Source of the DNA: Weissella minor
Lineage (GTDB): Bacteria > Bacillota > Bacilli > Lactobacillales > Lactobacillaceae
Direction of reading: 5' to 3'
DNA: 64,000 nt
Assembly (NCBI RefSeq): GCF_001437425.1
Contig: NZ_JQCD01000009.1
Location: 46,084 to 110,083, forward strand
The notes under the pieces were generated by a model, which did no database searches, was not told the origin of the DNA, and saw only the letters and a list, made by a program, of their open reading frames with translations. Every line of letters begins with the position of its first letter. The first letter of the stretch is position 1. The position numbers were made by a program, and so were the translations under genes. This document shows positions 59,432 through 64,000 of the stretch, piece by piece.

Positions 59432-59445
59432 TAAACCTAGGTTTA
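59432..59445 (+). promoter_or_regulatory. 14-bp palindrome upstream of the P-type ATPase
   Basis: TAAACCTAGGTTTA is a perfect palindrome 62 bases before the start codon. It is a candidate operator for the ATPase gene; the regulator is unknown. Confidence 0.5.
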
Positions 59446-59506
59446 AGGTTCAGTTATTATGGTAATATATGTAAAGTAAAAGCAAATAACTAGGAGGGGT
59501 AGATGT

Positions 59507-62146
59507 ATGGAAAAATATCAAACAAATCTTGAAGACTTGTTTACAGAATACAAGGTCGACACTAATGCCGGCCTGACAGATAGTCAAGTGACTGCGCAAC
59601 GTGATGCGCATGGATCGAATACTTTTGAAGCAGGAAAGTCTGAGCCTTTGTGGCGTAAGATTTTACGTAGCTTAAATGATGTTGCCACAATTATTTTGTT
59701 GATTGCAGCGGTGATTTCATTCATAACTGCGATTATGGAAGGAACCGGTAACTATTTCGAAAGTTTGCTAATTATCGGAATCGTTATTATCAATACGACA
59801 TTGTCAATTGTGCAAGAAGGTCGTGCTGAAAATTCTTTGGCAGCCTTGCAAAATTTGAATCGATCACAAGCTAAAGTGATGCGTAATGGGAAGACTGAAC
59901 TAATCGATGCGGATGACGTTGTTGTTGGTGACATTATGGTTATTGACAATGGTAGTTCAATTCCTGCCGATGCACGTTTGTTGGAAGCAGTGGAACTTCA
60001 AGTTGAAGAATCTGCCTTGACTGGTGAAAGTGAACCTGTTCAAAAAGATGAAAATGCAACATTTGAAGCTGGAGATGACGTTGACTTAGGTGAACGTATT
60101 AACATGGTATACCGTGGAACAGCGGTTGTTAATGGTCATGGTCGTGCTGTTGTAACAGCGGTTGGAATGCAAACAGAAATGGGAATCATTGCTGGTTTGT
60201 TGAACAACGAAACCAAGACACCATTGACACCATTGCAAATGCGTTTGGTGCAATTGGGTAAGAACATTACTTGGATTGCCTTAGCTGCAGCCGCAATTGT
60301 TATGGCTTTGGGATTGTACCAAGGCATGGATTTGATGCACATCTTCTTAACAGCCGTATCATTGGCTGTGGCGGTTGTGCCTGAAACTTTGGCAGTTATT
60401 GTGACGATGACATTGGCTTTGGGTGTTCAAAAGATGGCCAAAAAGAATGCGATTATTCGTCGTCTGCCAGCTGTTGAAACATTAGGAACAACAAGCGTGA
60501 TTGCGTCTGACAAAACGGGTACATTGACACAAAATAAGATGACTGCCCGTGAAGTTTGGTCAGCACTTGATGATACGCTATCAGAAGTTGAAGACGATGT
60601 GAGCGACTCAGCTTTTGAAGTACTATTCCGTGGTGCCATTTCAACGAACGTTGAAGTAAGTACCGTTGATGGTGAAACACGTTATGATGGTTTGCCAACA
60701 GAAATTGCATTGGTGCATGGGGCTGAAAAGGTTAAGTCACGTAAGCAGTTGTTAGAAGAATGGCCATTAGTTGATCAAGTACCATTCAACTCAACTAAGA
60801 AGCGTATGACAACAGTGCATAAGCGTCCTGATGGTGGCTATATTGCGATTACTAAGGGTGCCTTTGATGTCTTGCTACCAATGATTGAAGATGGTGACAA
60901 GCAACGTGCCGAAGAAGTTAATGCAACATTTGGTAAGAATGCGTTGCGTGTGCTAACAATCACACAAAAGACATTTGATGAAATGCCTGCTGATCCAACA
61001 CCAGACTTTTACGAGAGTCATTTGAAGTTAGTTGGATTGGTTGGAATTATTGACCCACCACGTCCTGAGTCAGCACCAGCGGTTGAAAAGGCCCGTGAAG
61101 CTGGTATTAAGACTGTGATGATTACTGGTGATCACTTAGAAACAGCCAGTGCGATTGCTCGTGAAATTGGGATTATGCAACCAGGTGATAAGGGAATGAC
61201 TGGTCATGAACTATCACAATTGACTGATGACCAATTGGATGAACGTGTACGTGATTACAGTGTCTATGCGCGTGTAACACCAACAGACAAGATTCGTATT
61301 GTGAAGTCATGGCAACGACAAGATGCTGTGATTGCCATGACTGGAGACGGTGTTAATGATGCGCCAGCTCTTAAGGCAGCCGATGTTGGTATTTCAATGG
61401 GTGAAACTGGAACTGACGTTGCCCGTAATGCGTCTGATATTATCTTGACTGATGATAACTTTGCGACGATTGTTGATACAGTTTCTGAAGGTCGTGGTGT
61501 GTACGTGAAGGTGCGTAAGACAATCAACTTCTTGTTGAGTGCGAACCTTTCTGAAATCTTTGTTATCATCATTGCGATGTTGCTTGGATGGGGATCACCA
61601 TTATTGCCAGTTCACTTGCTATTCATCAACTTAGTATCTGATGGATTGCCTGGATTCGCATTGAGTCGTGAACCAATGTTGACAGATGTGATGCACGACA
61701 AGCCAATGAGCAAGGATGCTAGTTTGTTTGAGGGTGGTTTACGTAAGCAAATCGCCATCGGAGCTACGCTATTTGCGATCGTGGCCTTGTTAGCAATGTG
61801 GTTCGGACGTAGCTTTACGATTTCAGGCTTGGCACCAAGTCATGAAGTTGGTCAAACAATGGCCTTCGTCGTCCTATCATTGACATCAATTGTGCACGTC
61901 TTTAACATTCGTTCAGCTAAGTCAGCCTTTAGCATCAAGTATGCTGCTAACCCAACATTGGTTAACATGGCATTGCTTGCTGGTGCAATTACATTAGTTG
62001 TTGCCTTGGTACCATTCTTAGCAGGATTGTTTGGACTAGTACCATTGACACTAACACACTGGTTGATTATTGCTGCATTGACTGCTGCACCAACTGTTGT
62101 TATGGAAGTATTGAAGATGGTTATGCCTAATAACTTCCGTGTTTAA
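59507..62146 (+). CDS. Cation-transporting P-type ATPase (PMR1/SERCA-like)
   Basis: The 879-residue P2-type pump has the actuator motif TGES (SALTGESEPV), phosphorylation site SDKTGTLTQNKM, VPFNSTKKRM for ATP binding and TGDGVNDAPALKAADVGISMG. Helix 4 has PETL in place of the usual PEGL, and helix 6 has NLVSDGLPG. This resembles bacterial Ca2+ ATPases but the ion is uncertain because of those changes. GGAGGGG lies before the ATG. It is monocistronic behind a palindrome. Confidence 0.92.
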   Translation: MEKYQTNLEDLFTEYKVDTNAGLTDSQVTAQRDAHGSNTFEAGKSEPLWRKILRSLNDVATIILLIAAVISFITAIMEGTGNYFESLLIIGIVIINTTLSIVQEGRAENSLAALQNLNRSQAKVMRNGKTELIDADDVVVGDIMVIDNGSSIPADARLLEAVELQVEESALTGESEPVQKDENATFEAGDDVDLGERINMVYRGTAVVNGHGRAVVTAVGMQTEMGIIAGLLNNETKTPLTPLQMRLVQLGKNITWIALAAAAIVMALGLYQGMDLMHIFLTAVSLAVAVVPETLAVIVTMTLALGVQKMAKKNAIIRRLPAVETLGTTSVIASDKTGTLTQNKMTAREVWSALDDTLSEVEDDVSDSAFEVLFRGAISTNVEVSTVDGETRYDGLPTEIALVHGAEKVKSRKQLLEEWPLVDQVPFNSTKKRMTTVHKRPDGGYIAITKGAFDVLLPMIEDGDKQRAEEVNATFGKNALRVLTITQKTFDEMPADPTPDFYESHLKLVGLVGIIDPPRPESAPAVEKAREAGIKTVMITGDHLETASAIAREIGIMQPGDKGMTGHELSQLTDDQLDERVRDYSVYARVTPTDKIRIVKSWQRQDAVIAMTGDGVNDAPALKAADVGISMGETGTDVARNASDIILTDDNFATIVDTVSEGRGVYVKVRKTINFLLSANLSEIFVIIIAMLLGWGSPLLPVHLLFINLVSDGLPGFALSREPMLTDVMHDKPMSKDASLFEGGLRKQIAIGATLFAIVALLAMWFGRSFTISGLAPSHEVGQTMAFVVLSLTSIVHVFNIRSAKSAFSIKYAANPTLVNMALLAGAITLVVALVPFLAGLFGLVPLTLTHWLIIAALTAAPTVVMEVLKMVMPNNFRV

Positions 62147-62163
62147 TAGATTTAAATCTGAGA

Positions 62164-62193
62164 GAAGCTAACGTGCGCGTTAGCTTTTTTTAT
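62164..62193 (+). terminator. Terminator of the P-type ATPase gene
   Basis: AGCTAACG and CGTTAGCT pair around TGCG and are followed by a T-run. Confidence 0.92.
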
Positions 62194-62202
62194 GCATGTT
62201 GA

Positions 62203-62216
62203 TGGTAGCGCTTTCA
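62203..62216 (+). promoter_or_regulatory. Weak cre-like box before gnd
   Basis: TGGTAGCGCTTTCA differs from the cre consensus at two positions. Confidence 0.4.
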
Positions 62217-62344
62217 TAAAATATTAAACTAGGTTACAATGTGATGTGTATGACGATATCAGAAATTATGAAATTTACGGGTCATCAAATTGGACGTAAA
62301 TTTTATGGCATGTGATTAATTAAATCACGAGGAGGAATGTTAGT

Positions 62345-63778
62345 ATGGTTGAAGCTACAGCAGATTTTGGCGTTGTTGGACTAGCCGTTATGGGGCGTAA
62401 TTTAGCATTAAATGTTGAGTCACGGGGATATAAGGTTGCGGTTTACAATCGCTCAAGTGAACGTACAAAAGATTTAGTTGAAAAACATGAAGATAAGCAA
62501 TTTGTACCGGGGTATTCGATTGAAGACTTCGTTGCAAGCATTAAGCGTCCACGCCGTATTATGTTGATGGTGAAGGCTGGTGCTGGAACTGATGCGGTTA
62601 TTGAAGAATTATTACCATTTTTGGATGCAGATGATATTTTAATTGATGGTGGTAATACATTTTATGAGGATACGATTCGCCGTTCAAAGCACTTGGCTGA
62701 TTCAGGTATTAACTTTATTGGTATGGGGGTTTCAGGTGGTGAATTAGGTGCATTGCAAGGGCCGTCACTTATGCCGGGCGGACAAAAAGCTGCCTATGAT
62801 TTAGTTGAGCCAATTTTGACGGAAATTGCAGCAAGAGCGCCTGAAGATGGGAAGCCAACAGTGACATATGTTGGACCTGATGGTGCCGGACACTACGTTA
62901 AGATGGTGCATAATGGTATTGAGTATGGCGACATGCAATTAATTGCCGAATCATATGACATTTTGAAGCGGGTCGTTGGGTTAGATGCTGACGAGGTTGC
63001 TAAAACTTTTGCCGAATGGAATGAAGGCGAATTAGACTCGTACTTAATTGAGATTACGGCTGATATTTTAACCCGTAAAGATGACCAAGGTTCAGACAAG
63101 CCAATTGTTGATATGATTCTTGACCGTGCAGGTAACAAGGGCACTGGTAAGTGGTCATCACAATCAGCTTTGAACGTTGGCGCCCCACAATCATTGATTA
63201 CAGAATCAGTTTATGCCCGTTATATTTCAGCGATGAAAGATGACCGTTTAGCTGCTGCGAAAGTTTTGGATGGCCCTGATTATCAATTTGAGGGTGATGT
63301 GACAGCAACAGTTGAAGATATTCGTGAAGCACTTTATTTTGGAAAAGTGATGTCATATGCGCAAGGATTTGATCAATTACGCTTGGCTTCTGATGCGTAT
63401 GGATGGGACTTGCCATTTGGTGAGCTAGCGCAATTGTGGCGTGCAGGGGCAATTATTCGGGCACGTTTCTTGCAACGCATCACTGACGCTTTTAATGCTG
63501 ATGCAGACTTGCATAACTTGTTGCTAAATGATTACTTTAGTGACGTGGCGATGAAGTATCAAGGTGCGGCTCGTCGTGTCCTAGCGTTAGCAGTACAAGC
63601 TGGTGTGCCTATGCCATCATTGTCGGCCGCAGTTGCTTACTATGATTCATATCGAGCTGAAGTGCTTCCTGCTAATCTGATTCAAGCGCAACGAGATTAT
63701 TTTGGTGCACACACATATGAGCGTGTTGATGCGCCACGTGGAGAGGCTTTCCACTATTCATGGTATGATGAAGCCTAA
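62345..63778 (+). CDS. gnd: 6-phosphogluconate dehydrogenase, decarboxylating
   Basis: The 477-residue enzyme oxidises 6-phosphogluconate to ribulose 5-phosphate and CO2. It has [17 protein letters not shown] for NADP binding, [21 protein letters not shown] and the family signature [17 protein letters not shown]. In heterofermenters it is a main route to pentose phosphate for phosphoketolase. GAGGAGG lies before the ATG. Confidence 0.97.
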   Translation: MVEATADFGVVGLAVMGRNLALNVESRGYKVAVYNRSSERTKDLVEKHEDKQFVPGYSIEDFVASIKRPRRIMLMVKAGAGTDAVIEELLPFLDADDILIDGGNTFYEDTIRRSKHLADSGINFIGMGVSGGELGALQGPSLMPGGQKAAYDLVEPILTEIAARAPEDGKPTVTYVGPDGAGHYVKMVHNGIEYGDMQLIAESYDILKRVVGLDADEVAKTFAEWNEGELDSYLIEITADILTRKDDQGSDKPIVDMILDRAGNKGTGKWSSQSALNVGAPQSLITESVYARYISAMKDDRLAAAKVLDGPDYQFEGDVTATVEDIREALYFGKVMSYAQGFDQLRLASDAYGWDLPFGELAQLWRAGAIIRARFLQRITDAFNADADLHNLLLNDYFSDVAMKYQGAARRVLALAVQAGVPMPSLSAAVAYYDSYRAEVLPANLIQAQRDYFGAHTYERVDAPRGEAFHYSWYDEA

Positions 63779-63792
63779 ATAATTTAATTAGT

Positions 63793-63826
63793 GAAAAGCG
63801 TTTAATACTTGTTTCAACGCTTTTTT
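63793..63826 (+). terminator. gnd terminator
   Basis: AAAGCGTT and AACGCTTT pair around a loop of about 13 bases, followed by TTT. Confidence 0.85.
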
Positions 63827-64000
63827 GTATATAACATATTGCTTTTAAGGTTGAGTTTGGGTCCATTTAATGTTGTTTTATTTTTAGATGGGCATAATGC
63901 AAGACATAGAGTTACCCAATGCTCTATCGTAACAAAAAAAAAACACACATGCTTGTATTTATAACCTACTCCTACTCCTAAAAATAATAAACACAAGTTA
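63827..64000. other. AT-rich window end without a gene
   Basis: No frame with a ribosome site is seen. A dyad TAGAG...CTCTA lies near 63908-63927, followed by a run of ten A. The repeat CTACTCCTACTCCTA lies at about 63966-63980. These may be the leader of a gene on either side of the border. Confidence 0.3.

Noticed and set aside
63672..63996. Two minus-strand frames at the window end
   Set aside because: They overlap gnd or its terminator and the A-run, with no ribosome site.
1..64000. Mobile elements, prophage, restriction or defence genes
   Set aside because: No transposase, integrase, terminal repeats or defence-gene families were seen on either strand.

Overview
The window looks like chromosome of a low-GC, heterofermentative lactic acid bacterium, most likely Weissella or a close relative (the former Leuconostocaceae). 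The basis is the AT-rich sequence, strong AGGAGG ribosome sites, CcpA (cre) boxes, a teichoic-acid TagGH exporter, 6-phosphogluconate dehydrogenase and a xylulokinase-like kinase. The genus is an inference. There is no rRNA, prophage, insertion sequence or CRISPR array. The one tRNA is tRNA-Arg(UCU).

Layout. 1-2.4 kb: three genes of unknown function and the tRNA. 2.4-7.4 kb: a TipAS-type MerR regulator, a FusB-type EF-G-binding protein behind a leader peptide, an ABC exporter behind a twin operator, and a CPBP protease. 7.4-10.7 kb: a lactose/cellobiose-family PTS with a MupG-type 6-phospho-muramidase, behind a cre box and two NagR-like sites. 10.9-14.4 kb: small genes, a pyrimidine-dimer glycosylase-like protein and a UvrA paralogue. 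14.4-16.4 kb: a TagF-like polymerase. 16.7-17.6 kb: L21 leader, rplU, rpmA. 17.7-26.6 kb: a DMT permease, a lipoate ligase, a membrane-anchored XRE regulator, hemolysin III, a MarR/LmrA-type multidrug pair, and a MerR/reductase pair. 26.7-30.7 kb: teichoic acid export (tagH, tagG) with a LicD protein. 30.8-38 kb: NUDIX, DUF2207, a LacI regulator, a CLC channel, butanediol dehydrogenase and a TetR regulator. 38.2-39.8 kb: brnQ behind an Ile-rich leader peptide. 39.9-49.2 kb: a pentitol operon (kinase, SDR), a ROK regulator, a GPH sugar transporter and galM, galK, galT. 50-52.4 kb: a secreted lysozyme-like wall-binding protein. 54-56.7 kb: licD, a frameshifted tarI and tarJ. 56.8-63.8 kb: DUF805 genes, a double-GNAT protein, a P-type ATPase and gnd.

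The strongest new observations are regulatory RNAs. The brnQ leader has its own promoter, a 19-residue peptide with six isoleucines, a set of mutually exclusive RNA pairings and an intrinsic terminator, which together make a coherent ribosome-mediated attenuator for a branched-chain amino acid carrier. The FusB-like gene has a 15-codon leader whose end pairs with the gene's Shine-Dalgarno sequence, as expected for translational attenuation. Other points are a roughly 5-nt deletion in tarI, an rplU-rpmA pair without the intervening prp protease gene, and two GalR-like palindromes, one of which now faces only a 24-codon remnant.

Sugar genes form the metabolic core. Galactose enters through the GPH carrier and the Leloir steps galM, galK and galT. 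Pentitols would be oxidised by the SDR and phosphorylated to xylulose 5-phosphate. Cre boxes sit in front of most of these units, so glucose should repress them. Wall-polymer genes are scattered over three loci (TagF-like, TagGH-LicD, LicD-TarI-TarJ).
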